A stretch of DNA of 64,000 nucleotides. Origin: Antrodiella citrinella. Its lineage: Eukaryota; Basidiomycota; Agaricomycetes; Polyporales; Steccherinaceae. The stretch covers positions 124,001 through 188,000 of the forward strand of contig SGPM01000003.1 in NCBI GenBank assembly GCA_004802725.1, read 5' to 3'. The position numbers and the translations under genes are program-made. The notes beneath the pieces are model-generated. The model had not been told where the DNA came from and did no database searches. It saw only the letters and a list, made by a program, of their open reading frames with translations. This document shows, one piece after another, positions 36,868 to 47,365 of the stretch (within the stretch, counting starts at the first letter, position 1; each line of letters begins with the position of its first letter).

Positions 36868-37519
36868 TTTATTCGCCTTTCTTCTCTTCCACATCTCAAA
36901 ACTTGTATCTTGTATCTTGTCTTTTGCGAGCTTGTCGCACTGTTATTCGAGACCCCGCACTCCGATGGACTCCCTTTTGAGTCTATATCATGCATTTGCT
37001 GACATTCTCTCACACTCGTTGTTACGCCTCCACGGACACTTTGTTGGGCTTCACGTATGGACAGATTGAACTGCTTCACAACACATTCACTCCAACGGCA
37101 ATTCTTGGTTCTTTTTGTTTCCCCCAAGTTGTTATTGTCTTGCAATTGCCGTCGTCAGCCCACGCTCCCTACTTCCCTCTTGTGCGGCTGCGCTGCTACA
37201 TATGTTTCATGGCACTGCCATGGTTGTCGTTCATTGTCTCGTGTTCTCACTCTCATCTATCCCTATCAGTACGCCTCTCTATATCCGCTGGACTCAGGAC
37301 ACTTTTCCCTCCAGTTTGTTGCTTGTTATTAACATACAGTGTGTATGTCGCACTCGAATAAGAATAAGTAACATTCTGCCTTGTATTCTGTGATCAAAGG
37401 ACTTGCTTGCACATTCGTCGCGCCACACACCTTTTACCAGGCACAACAACAGATTCCCTGACCGTACGACGAGATAGCAACCAGATCCCCGGAGTAGATC
37501 ACCGCAATAACCGCCGAGC
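36868..37519. other. Convergent 3' intergenic region
   Basis: The 652 bp between the Ser-rich gene stop (plus) and the G-patch gene stop (minus) are pyrimidine-rich on the plus strand, which keeps frames open by composition. It presumably holds both 3' UTRs. No gene is seen. Confidence 0.5.
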
Positions 37520-38791
37520 TCAATCGTGCGCATCTTCTTCTGGCCCCGGACAATTGGCTGCAAGATCCTCGACGTCGTCGTACTGCGTTCCACACCAGAA
37601 ACAATACTGGTATCGGTCCCGAAGGTAGTCGAGCACCAGTGATAACCGGTCTTTCGCCTACAGACAGCGGTGGAGCGTCAGTTTATGCAGTGCAGAATGA
37701 AGGCACACAGATCGCGCGCGTACCGAGAGTCGAAGGAAAGCAGTGCATTCTTCTAGGTCTTCCTCGGAGTAGGGGACCTTACTTCCGTGTGGCCGTAAGG
37801 CCTCAGAGTCGTCGTCGTCATCGAGCTCGGAGCTGGGCTTGAGAGGTTGCAGCGCGTCGGCTTGCATCTTGGCTCGCAGACGACCCTCGATGGAGCCATG
37901 ACTTCGGAGTTGATCCAGACGCGTCGATAAGACCTCGCCGCCCAGCACATCAATGAGCCCTTCAGGGAAGGTATCTGGGTTCTCAGGATTGAGAGACAGG
38001 ACATTGAACTGTGAAGGTATGTATGTAAGGGGCACTGGCATCACATATAGCCATAAGGAATTACGAACCTTCCTGCCAGCTTTTTCGTCCAGAGATGCAC
38101 ACGTTCGTTGTGCAGGACCCAGCCGTCCCTCTGCTTGCCGGTCTTGATACTCTTGACGGGCACGATCTCGGAACGATGAGTGGTCGTGCGCCTCTGCCAT
38201 CTTCGCCATCTTTGCCATTCGTTCAGACGCGGAGGGGGAGGCCGCACGCTTACGGAGACCGATACCAGTTCGCCCTGTGGTCAAATGATCGTTAGTGAGC
38301 GTAGCCGCACAACGCCACAGAGACTCACCAGTCCATTCGTTCAAGGGCAAAGGCGCAACGAGATGTCCAGTAGTCGACCTGAGCTTCTCTGCAGGTTTAG
38401 ACGAGGAGGACCGTTCAGGAGACTCCGAACGAGATCCTTCTCCAGAGACGTCTCCTGATGTAGGGATCGGTTCATCATTTGGTACTGCAGGTTGGCTCCC
38501 TGACTGGCCCAACGACTGTCCTGGCTTGAAGCCCATCTTCATCATCATCGCCAGAGCTTTCTTCCCTCCTGCGTCTTCCTCAGCGCGCTCGAACAAACTC
38601 TTGGTCAGTCCAGCCTCCCTCGATTCCTGTTCCAACTCCTTTCTGCTCTTCCTGCGGTTCTGTTCATTTCGCAGAGCAGCTAGACGCTCCCGTTCTCTGC
38701 GTTGTTGACTATATGTCTTAGGGGCGTTGGAGGCGGATGGCTCAACGAGCAGAAATTTGTCGGAGAGATAATCGTCTTCGTCGTTAGACAT
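37520..38791 (-). CDS. G-patch domain protein with DUF4187 (GPATCH11/Cmg1-like)
   Basis: Four exons (38791-38329, 38274-38069, 38008-37724, 37657-37520) encode 363 residues. The N-terminus SNDEDDYLSDKFL and the coiled charged helix QQRRERERLAALRNEQNRRK match GPATCH11. A G-patch follows at about residues 75-140 (ALAMMMKMGFKPGQSLG, then PLPLNEWTGRTGIGLRKR), rebuilt over intron 1. The C-terminus carries DUF4187: YLRDRYQYCFWCGTQYDD and EDLAANCPGPEEDAHD. G-patch proteins bind RNA and activate DEAH-box helicases. GPATCH11 is linked to pre-mRNA processing and centromere-associated fractions. It is probably nuclear. The start at 38791 was chosen because the frame upstream has no ATG. Confidence 0.88.
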
Positions 38792-39248
38792 GAACTGGAC
38801 ATGAAGGATATTCACGAGAGGGATTTCAGGCGCTCAGAGAACCGCACAATGGCGCATAGTTTCCGTAGCTAACCTTACTTATGAGTCGTTCTCTCATTAC
38901 AGCAAGTGGCGCACACACATATTGGCGTGAAAAGTCATAAATACTCGTACGTATCATTCCAGAATCCTAATCATGAACCGCAAGTACCAAAGTACTAGTG
39001 TGAACAAGACAGACGTCAAGTCGCTAATTTTAAACGACGATGGAAAGCGACGAAACAACTGTCCATAATAAGAGGCACCAGCCCGCGACAGAGAAACGTT
39101 AAGCGGGACAGAATACAGTGATGAACAAGGCCAGCTGCGAAGGATATCATGAACACGAAGTCGCATACTGGAGGGAAACAGAAAGTGATGGATGATGAGT
39201 GGAGCTGTGTTTCCGTCAACAGTCCGCGTCCAGAGGAAGGGGTCTCGT
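38792..39248. other. Intergenic region, G-patch promoter side
   Basis: The 457 bp between the G-patch gene start and the RRM gene stop (both minus) should contain the G-patch promoter and the RRM 3' UTR. No gene is seen. Confidence 0.5.
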
Positions 39249-40440
39249 TCAGGCAGCGACAGACTCGGCGGCGGCGGCAGCTTCCTCAGCCTCAGCCTTA
39301 GCATCAGCTTCGGCCTCCTCAGCCTGGGGATCGACGGCAACCTTGACAGCAATAGCCCGGCCACCAATCTCCTTGCCCTGAAGAACTTCGATGGCCTTCA
39401 CCTGGGCATCCTCACTGCCAACATCAACGAAACCGTAACCTTTGGACCTCCTGGGCTTTCCCCAGCGACGACGAACAATACGAGCAGACTTGACAGTGAT
39501 GCCTGCCTCGGTGAAGAGAGCAGAGAGACCATCCTCGTCAATGGAGAAGCCGAGGTTGGCGACGAACAAGACGGTCTTGGACGGTTCACCGGCGGGGTCC
39601 TCACCAGCGGGACGCGGTGGGCGAGGAGCCTTGGGCTTACGAACGCGAGGCTTGCGGGCACCACCCTCGGCAGGGACAGCGCCGTCAGCGGCGGGCTCTC
39701 CGTCAACGACTTCGCCCTCGGTGGACTTGCGCTTGGGCTTACGCTTCATACCAGAGCCAAATGAGATGCATATATGCAGGGAGAGATGGAGAGTACGCAC
39801 TGCCTTCTTCTTTTTCTTGGGCTTAGCAGCGTCATCAGCAGCAGCGGTGGCGTCACCTTCAATCTTCTCGCCGTCACCGTTAGCCTCAGCTTCGCTGACC
39901 TCACCAGGTACAGCCTTGCTGCCCCGACGACCGGGTCGCCTCTTGAATCGCTTTTGCTTTTTCTCCTGGTCCTTTTGGTCAGCCGGCTTGGCGATCTCGA
40001 CGATCACTTCGCGGTCGTCGAGCTCGGTCTTGTTGAGGGCATCAACGGCTTTCTGCGCGGCTTCAGCACTGCTCAAGGACACGAACCCATAGCCAGCGGA
40101 ACGAGTTCCGCGGAGAATGACTTGGGCCGTGAGGCTAGAGAATGCGAGAAAGAGGGATGAGCGCTCATGGTCGTCCGACACGACGGTGAGCTCGGAGAAA
40201 AGACATACATATCGTCCTTGACAGGCTCAAAGAAGGCCTTCAGCCCCTCATCGGTGGTAGAGTACGCAAGATTCCCGGCGAATACCTGGAAGGAGGAGAA
40301 ACGGGGCTCGTGAGTGCCACGTCCGCAGACAAAGAATGGGCGCTGGTTACCTTGAAGCCGGGAGCTTCTTCGACGACGGACTCTTGCGCAGCCGGAGGCA
40401 CGCCGTTCTCGGTGACAGGGGCGGCGGGGGCTTCAGACAT
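39249..40440 (-). CDS. RNA-binding protein with two RRM domains
   Basis: Four exons (40440-40351, 40285-40209, 40134-39801, 39743-39249) encode 331 residues. RRM1, about residues 30-105, has RNP2 VFAGNLAY and RNP1 AGYGFVSL. A 100-residue linker is highly basic and Lys-rich (KKQKRFKRRPGRRG, KPKKKKKARKPKRKS) with acidic stretches. RRM2, about 215-295, has RNP2 VLFVANLGF and RNP1 KGYGFVDV. The tail is Ala/Glu-rich. The layout suits a nuclear or nucleolar RNA-binding protein of ribosome biogenesis or mRNA handling. I cannot assign an orthologue. Exon 2 is joined to exon 3 as KDDILTAQ, which keeps RRM1 intact. Confidence 0.85.
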
Positions 40441-41072
40441 TGGGGGAGGACGAACTGGTGGATTTGCGTTGAGGGATGAACTTGATGAACCGGTTTCTTC
40501 GTGCCAAACTTGGGGGTTGAGGAAAAAGAGGAAACGCGCTGACTCGAGCTGATTTTGAGTGCGGGCAAACTCCGCTCCATTACGTTGCCATGACTTTTGT
40601 TTCGTCTCAATCACAGCGCGTTTGCTGCATGTTCATTCGAGGCTCTGCAGGTCATGATAGTATATAGGCGTAGCAGGTATGTACGCTAAATCTCGTAAGT
40701 GTAGTTACAAGTACCTCGATGCGACCATATCGGTGTCTCAAACTGGCCCTGCCTGCGTCTCTGCCCGACACGGTGACGGCTTGGACGCGAGTCTGAGCTG
40801 GTTAGCACGCACGCCAAGCGGGCAAAGGCAGCAGCGACGAGGAGAGCCGTGGGATCAGAAAGGATCATCAGTCGGCTGAGGTAAGCAGGTTGCCATCCTT
40901 TATTTTCTGCGGTCGTTGCTCTTTGTCTTTTGTCGCTCTCGTCCCTACTTCCACTTGCTCCTCCTCCGCAAAGCCCATTACACGGGCAAAGTCATTCTTT
41001 TTCTCACCACACTCATTCACGAGTCCTACACATCACCCGTACTCGTAAAGACATACACGTTGAGCAGATAAA
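40441..41072. promoter_or_regulatory. Divergent promoter region (RRM gene / GH128 gene)
   Basis: The 632-bp gap between the divergent starts of the RRM protein (minus) and the GH128 glucanase (plus) must contain both promoters. The 100 bp before the GH128 ATG is CT-rich (TTTTTCTCACCACACTC), as is common for highly expressed fungal genes. Basis is position and composition only. Confidence 0.5.
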
Positions 41073-42497
41073 ATGGCTGCCGGTAAACTCCTCAACCTCC
41101 TTGCGCTCACCGCGCTGGCACTCCTTGCCTCCTCGCTCGGGCCCGCCCCCGTCAACGCCCTGTCCACAGGTCATATTCAGCACGCTCGTCACATCCAGCA
41201 CGCGCAGGAAGTCGCCTCCAAGAGGAAGCGCGACACGTCCCAGCGCTGCAAGCCCCGGCCTTCTTCTTCGGCCCCTGCTTCCACAACCGCGTCGTCTTCA
41301 GCTGCTCCATCTGCCTCCAAGGATGCGGTTGTGACCTCCACTTCGCACACTGCTGCTCCCTCCCAGCCTCCCAAGTCTTCTGCCGCTCCTCCCAAGTCTT
41401 CTGCTGCGCCTGCGCCTCCGAAGAGCTCTCCCGCTCCTCCTTCCAACAACGCACCTACCAGTCTGCTTAGCACCTCGGGAGGCAAGTTTGGTCTCGGCTG
41501 GCCCAATGGTGATCAACCCAACATCCTCAAGAACTTCGTTACTAGCCGAGTCCACTCGTATGTCACGTTGTGTGTGTTGATATTCAAAAGTTCTCGCTAA
41601 GTCTTGCTGTGCAGCATGTATACATGGAGCCCCTCATGCCCCTCCAACACCGAGGGTTTGAAGTGCATGCCCATGATGTGGGGTGACAAGGATGCTGCCG
41701 CGATGCCCGCGCTTCTCGCCAACGAAGCTACCGACAACAACAACTTGGTTCTCTTCATCAACGAGTGCGTCCTCCCGTTGCAGGCATGGTGCTAATATCT
41801 GACTATGGTCTCTTCTTTAGGCCTAACGAGCCCGGTCAGTCGAACATGACTCCTCAACACGCTTGCGATTTGTATCATCAGTATCTCAAGCCCGCCGAGG
41901 CTCGTGGTTACAAATTCATTATGCCCGCTACCAGCTCCAACCCCAATGGTTTGACCTGGGTCCAGAACTTCCGGTCCTGCTGCACGGACTGCGATGTAGG
42001 TCTACATGTTGTTGTTGATTGACTGCGGCATTCTGACTTTTCTGTCTTTTCACAGGGTTTCGTCGGTACCGCTATCCATTGGTATGACACCACCCTCGAG
42101 AAGTTCCAGACCTATGTCAACCTCTGGCACGATACCTTCGGCATGCCCATCTACATTACCGAATACGCTCTGCAGGTATGTGCAATCGAACGGTTTCTTC
42201 CTCGCACTAGACACTAATCTTGCGCGCCAGAACTTCAATGGTGGACCCCAGCCGTCTGCTGCCGAAGTTACCGCCTTCCACTTGGCTGCCGCTGCTTGGT
42301 TGGAGAGCCAGAGCTTCGTCGAGACTTACATGCCCTTCGGTACGTGCTCTTGGTTCTAGCTGCTTTGTCTGCGTCTTACAGGTTATTTTGCAGGTGTCAT
42401 GACGGACATGTCTGGTGTCAACGATGCTAATCGTCTCATGAACTCCGACGGCACTCCCACTGCCCTGGGAACCGCTCTCCTCGATGGTAACTTCTAA
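41073..42497 (+). CDS. Secreted glycoside hydrolase family 128 (beta-1,3-glucanase type)
   Basis: Six exons (41073-41557, 41615-41764, 41821-41995, 42056-42175, 42231-42339, 42394-42497) give 380 residues. A signal peptide occupies residues 1-30 (LLNLLALTALALLASSLG). A Ser/Pro/Ala/Lys linker with repeated PPKSSAAP-like units fills residues 65-130. The catalytic domain starts near GKFGLGWPNGDQ. It contains VHSMYTWSPSCP, LVLFINEPNEPGQSNM with the likely acid Glu near 215, CCTDCDGFVGTAIHWYDT, and YITEYALQ with the likely nucleophile Glu near 306. These are GH128 signatures (PF11790). The enzyme should cut beta-1,3-glucan in its own wall or in food sources. The Ser-rich linker may be O-glycosylated and hold it in the wall. 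Confidence 0.92.
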
Positions 42498-43061
42498 GTG
42501 CCGTCCTCCATGCGGTAAGACCGTACTCATCGCTCGTATACCCTGTCTCTTTGTGTTGTGCCCTTTTACATTCTGCAAGCCCGCTATGCGGCTGGCCAGG
42601 TGGTTATAATCTGAAGTTTGTGGCGACTGGGGCTGAGCTTCTAGTAGCACACCTTTAACATTTCTGATTTTGTCTCTTCTCAACGTACCCGCTGTTGAAT
42701 CTATCTTTGCTCCGTATCTCTGTCCTACACCAGACATGTCTGTTGCGAACTGCAACTTTCTTCGCCGTTGTTGAGAATGTATGCGATTGTTATGCTTTAT
42801 CGGTTCCCCAGGGTCGCAGTAATGCAAAATTTGCCGAACGGAGGTAAGGTAGTTGGCATCACTTAGTCTCCGTAGCTGACCTTATGAGAGAAGATAGTCG
42901 TTCCGTTCACCGAGTGAAGGACGTCCGCGTCTATATATACCAAGTTAGCCTACTCTGCTAATTGCCGCCTTCTTCCTCTTTAACGTACCGCTATCTCAAG
43001 CTATTCAGCTACACGTATACCCGCAAAACCCAGCGATACCTGAGCGGTCGTAACAGTGACA
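42498..43061. other. Intergenic region, GH128 to AhpD-like gene
   Basis: These 564 bp hold the GH128 3' UTR and the promoter of the AhpD-like gene, both plus strand. No additional gene is seen. Confidence 0.55.
42931..42940 (+). promoter_or_regulatory. Possible TATA element of the AhpD-like gene
   Basis: CTATATATAC lies about 120 bp before the start codon of the AhpD-like gene at 43062. Position and sequence fit a TATA box. There is no expression evidence. Confidence 0.35.
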
Positions 43062-44252
43062 ATGGTTGTGAAACATCTACCACCTACGGTGAAGCAATTG
43101 TTGACTTTACGGAACCCCGGTCTTCCGAAAACGCCACCATTCACAAAACTATACCCCGTTCTCAGGTCGACCTTTGAGGATGCTCAGATCAGGAAAGCTA
43201 CCACTGGTTGGCTGACATTGACTGTATGTTCCAACTTTTATTTGACGCGTTCTTGCCCACGTTAACGCATTATGGATGTATCATAGACCTGCACGCTGCT
43301 AACGGCGAATCTACCTGCGTCTGTTGGCCAACTGTATCAGTTCGCCACCAGAGATGATCCCAACGATGCGGCTACGAGACGTGGCGTGGCAGATTCGATA
43401 CACAAAGCTGCACTCATGCGCGAATCTGCGTTGAAGAGCTGTATATTCGTGGGCGTGCCAAGGGTGCGTATATGCTACCATCCTGGTATCTTAGAACAAC
43501 GTACTGATCGGCAACCGCTTGTTGCAGACGATCTTGTCCCTCGCCGGATTGAATTCGGTGCTAGAAGACGACGTGAAAGCGGGACTGAGAAAGGAGCCGA
43601 GCGTCAAGAGGTTCGTTCGTTGACCACTTTCCGTGACCGGACATGACTGACACCTCGCTCGTGGCAGGGTGCCAACGGCTCAAACAGTGGACGAGATTCT
43701 GACACGAGGAAGGACGCTCTGGCAGACGATCTACACTCCGCATGATGAGAAGCTCTACAACAAGCTTGGAGACTACCACCCCGATTTCATAGGTTCGTAC
43801 TCCCGTTGTTACCACAAAGTTCAAGTTCACGTCCCCCGATTCCAACCCTCCTTGCCTTTTCAAACCACGACTCACTATTTTAATTTCACACCCCCTTCCC
43901 TTCTTATCGCCCTGTTGGCTCACACGTGCTTGTTATAGAATTCATCATACAAGCCTACGGAGGCGTCTTGGCCCCTCAGCCTGGAGGCGCAAGTGAACAA
44001 GGCAATCTCAGCCGCGCGATGGGTTCGGTCGTCGGGACCGCCTGTCTTCGGGCAGAGACTCATGTCGGTCCTCAGCTCATTAGCCACGTCTTCGGGCTGC
44101 TTAAGGCACGCGACGTCGAAGGTCTGAGCAAGGAAGATTACTGGCTCTCTAGCGATGAAGGTACTGAATGGGTCATCCGCACGATTGATAAGATTCTAGA
44201 CATCGTGCAGCCGGAGGGTACGGAATCTGAGCAGGTGCACGCCAAACTGTAA
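43062..44252 (+). CDS. AhpD-like (carboxymuconolactone-decarboxylase fold) protein
   Basis: Five exons (43062-43223, 43287-43463, 43528-43610, 43668-43792, 43939-44252) encode 286 residues. The joined protein is all-helical, with VADSIHKAALMRESALKSC followed by IFVGVPRTILSLAGL, the AhpD-core helix pair. A second helical block follows after GRTLWQTIYTPHDEKLY and HPDFIEFIIQAYGGVLAP. It matches the eukaryotic AhpD-like/carboxymuconolactone-decarboxylase superfamily seen widely in fungi. The catalytic Cys-x2-Cys and downstream His of bacterial AhpD are not both present (only the Cys in LKSC), so peroxidase activity is doubtful. No targeting peptide is obvious. The role is unknown. Confidence 0.75.
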
Positions 44253-44523
44253 ACGATATAGATGCACGGCTTCTGTCGGCGTCTGGAAACTCGGCCTTCT
44301 TCATGTATATAGTACAGCACCTGTGGAACTTATGAACGCTCAATTATACGGACCACGTGCATTGGTATGACAGCAGGTGTGGAGCAACAGATTCGACAAC
44401 AAGATATGACTACTACTGTACATTGCGTTACAGGCGGACTTGAGGACAGCATATTACATTTTATCCGCGGGGAGCATGAATCATGATAGAAGAATAAAGT
44501 CAAGGGGGAGTGACCTTCAAGCG

Positions 44524-45399
44524 TCACAGGTTATAAGCAGTGGCAAATCGATACAGCATCGCCGTTACGGTGACAGTATCCATCAAGGGTGGGTGCATCT
44601 GTCGCTCGACGATTAACGCTACAACATGGACCAGAGGGTACGGAATGTCTTACCACAACTCCCGCACCTGCGCTTCTGCAAAAATGAAGCTCGCCGTACA
44701 CGTCCCCCAGGTTGTATCGCACCGGTCGGACGGGACGATAGAACGCGATTACGGCGTCGTTGTGGTCTTCCAACTGCAAACACGGTATTAGACTCGGAAC
44801 TCACCCAACACACGGAAACTTACCACAACATCGTTGTAAGAGTTGCCACTTGGTCGCCAGCGATATTGGTAACCATCCGGACCGTTGAAAACGCGGCAAT
44901 CCTGGCAGCACGCAGGAGGTCAGTCATTCCGACCATCACAACGTGGTTGATTCACTCACGGGTTGTTCTGGGACCGTCCGGACGAGGTCAGCCATAGGCA
45001 GCGTACTCTGCACGAGGACGTAAATGAGTACCAGGATGCACTGGCATGACAAACCCGCATCGGGCGGAACGGGATAATACATACCTTGCCAATCACTGCG
45101 CGACCGAAGCCGCCGTTGGGTGCCCACTCGAGTTTTGCGACGCGATCCTCCTTATTGGCACGGATCGCTCGCCAGAGGGTGGTGACGCTCTGCCCGTGGG
45201 CATTGACGTCGGTCTAAAAGACGCGAAGAAACGGAAAAAACGGAAGATGGTCAGCGGGACAACGGGTGGACGCGACTTGAACGGTCGGAAGAGAACTCAC
45301 CTGAAATCGGTAGAACACGCCGTAGCTGCTAAAGAGGGCACTTTGCCTGGGGTCCTGGGATGTCCATGAGAGGATTTCGTTGCTACTCGAGGCAGACAT
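44524..45399 (-). CDS. DUF6593-type protein, copy 2
   Basis: Six exons (45399-45301, 45213-45085, 45007-44960, 44901-44824, 44773-44654, 44598-44524), all joined in phase 0, give 182 residues. Features shared with copy 1 are an N-terminal ALFSSYGVFYRFQTD, TTLWRAIRANKEDRVAKLEW, GRAVIGK, a central GYQYRWRPSGN, and a C-terminal hydrophobic strand with MDTVTVTAMLYRF. No signal peptide or membrane helix is visible. The family is expanded in mushrooms and relatives, with unknown function and a probable tubby/LURP-like barrel. The last acceptor was placed at 44599 because the nearer acceptor runs into a stop after one codon. All five introns sit between codons, which would permit exon skipping without frameshift. 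Confidence 0.75.
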
Positions 45400-46607
45400 A
45401 ATGAATTGTGCGGCCAGAGGTGAAAAGGTGCAACCCGGTGTAGATAATATTGGCGAGCCGTTCTCGAAGAGCAGCTTTCTTTATATCGCCGGCATAGAGG
45501 AAAAATCTGGTGCCCGAGTGATGGTGGATTTTTCGATCGGCAACGTGTGCGTGGTGACACATTACGATGAATTCAAGTATTCAACGTGGGCGTGGAAGAA
45601 GGATGGCATTCATGATGTTGAGGACAGAGTGATCCTTGTTCAGTGGAGTAGAGGACCGAATCACCCTTTTGGTGCAGTTGAGAAATCGGGGAACAACACG
45701 AGGGCAGTTGAGACGCTGCGTGTTTTTCCATGGCACCTTGAAAAAGAAGAGCAAGGCAAGGGAATGGCAAAGCCGTATAGCATCGGCAGCGTACGAACAG
45801 AAAAGAGAGGAATATGGCATCATGGACGAACGATTCTATTATTCAGAGATCGATGTTAGCGAAGACATCTCTGGAAAGCGAGGGAGAGAACGCGACGCGC
45901 TTATGCTCGTATGTTGGCCACAATTTTCTGCACGAGGTGGGGGAAGCATCTTGATAAGGTAGCTTGGAGGCGAGGCCTGGGATCGACAATGAAATATCAC
46001 CCGGGAGTGCGGTTCAGGTGGTCGGGGCGTGGCTACGGCGTGTCCTGGGATGCCATACGCAGTACAAGGAGCGATGGAGATAAGGTAGGTTCGCAAACGC
46101 AATTTCGACATTGGTGAGAGCGAGGACGAGTGCACTCGAAGGGTCCCCGCATAACAAATCCATCGCCTCGAATCAGGCAGGCGAGACCTCCTCCGCCGGA
46201 CTGCTCTCCTCCTTTGCTTAGCTGTTTTGCAACCTAATCTCATTCCCGTCGAACCTTGTCGAGCACACCTTTCTGAGGCGTTTCCAATCGTTAGACGCTC
46301 GTAATAACCACTCTGCCCGGACATTCCTTTGCCCATTTCCATTATTTGCCTCGCCCGCACACCGCAGTCACAGATAGTGAGAGATTGTGTGCTGATCAAA
46401 ACCGATAACTGGCATACACACAAAGATTATCAGGCACGGCCCCAAGACTATTTCGTTTCCTGCAGGGCGTGCACGCAAATGAGTCTTTGAGCTCCGGCCA
46501 CTCCGATGCCCCATATGCACCCGTGATAATCAATCCGCCTGCACACACACAAAGCACCTTCAACACGACGACATAGAAAGAGGTATAAATTGTGACGACG
46601 GACCGAA
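45400..46607. other. Intergenic region upstream of DUF6593 copy 2
   Basis: These 1.2 kb hold the promoter of DUF6593 copy 2 on the left and the uL11m 3' UTR on the right. Overlapping frames of up to 194 codons exist on both strands (45,380-45,859 plus; 45,839-46,423 minus), but neither shows a known motif or exon structure. No gene is supported. Confidence 0.45.
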
Positions 46608-47110
46608 CTACGCTACCACCTGGACGCCCAGCGTCCTCGCCGTGCCGATGATAGTACTCGCAATCGCCTCGAGTCGGAGGTGCTTCAGATGCTCATCGGT
46701 CGCCTTGATCTTTGCAATTTCGTACACATGCTTCAGACTGACCGTCCCCACCGTCTCGTAACCGGGCTTCCCGGTGCCCTTTTCGATGCCTGCCGCCTTT
46801 TTGAGGAAATAAGCGGTGGGTGGCGTCTTCGTAACAAATGTGAAGGTGCGGTCAGGTTGGATGGTGATGAGAGTCGGGGTTGGAACACCAGGCTCAATGT
46901 GCGCGGTACGTGCATTGAACTCTTTGCAAAAGTCCATAGATTTGACTCCACGTGCACCGAGAATGGGGCCAACCGGTGGCGTTGGTGCAGCCTTGCCAGC
47001 AGAAATTAGGACACGCTGCAAAGTATATGGGGTGAGATCAAGTACCCCTAGATCAAGATGTAGACGGAACTTACGACAACCTGAGACCGCTGCATGACTG
47101 CTTTCGACAT
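46608..47110 (-). CDS. MRPL19: Mitochondrial large-subunit ribosomal protein uL11m
   Basis: Two exons (47110-47075, 47015-46608) encode 147 residues. L11 signatures are complete: GKAAPTPPVGPILGARGV in the N-terminal domain, then CKEFNARTAH, VTKTPPTAYFLKKAAGIEKG and the C-terminal RNA-binding domain ending IASTIIGTARTLGVQV. uL11m sits at the GTPase-associated centre of the mitoribosome. Absence of a long presequence is normal for this protein. The first exon is only 36 nt, MSKAVMQRSQVV. It is divergent from the M28 peptidase gene with 255 bp between starts. Confidence 0.95.
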
Positions 47111-47365
47111 GGCGAAAAGTGCACCGAGGGAGAAACTGAGGGCAGAAATGTGAAGACGGAGATGTAGACGAGAGAAGAGAAGGAGTGGCACAGAGACGCC
47201 CAATGTAGCTGGTTACGTAGGCGGAGATGACTCACTCGCTCGCGTGCCTGTTATGTAAACAACGCGTTGCGTTGCCCGCTGCGCCACGGCGACAGTCACT
47301 TGTTCAACTTCAACGCGTTCAGTTTCACTCGTCGTCCTCCCGTAGCCATCCTGCACTATACCAGA
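47111..47365. promoter_or_regulatory. Divergent promoter region (uL11m / M28 peptidase)
   Basis: The 255-bp gap between divergent start codons must hold both promoters. No specific element is assigned. Confidence 0.45.

Noticed and set aside
45380..45859. 159-codon plus-strand frame
   Set aside because: It begins inside the first exon of DUF6593 copy 2 on the opposite strand, has no known motif, and overlaps the probable promoter of that gene.
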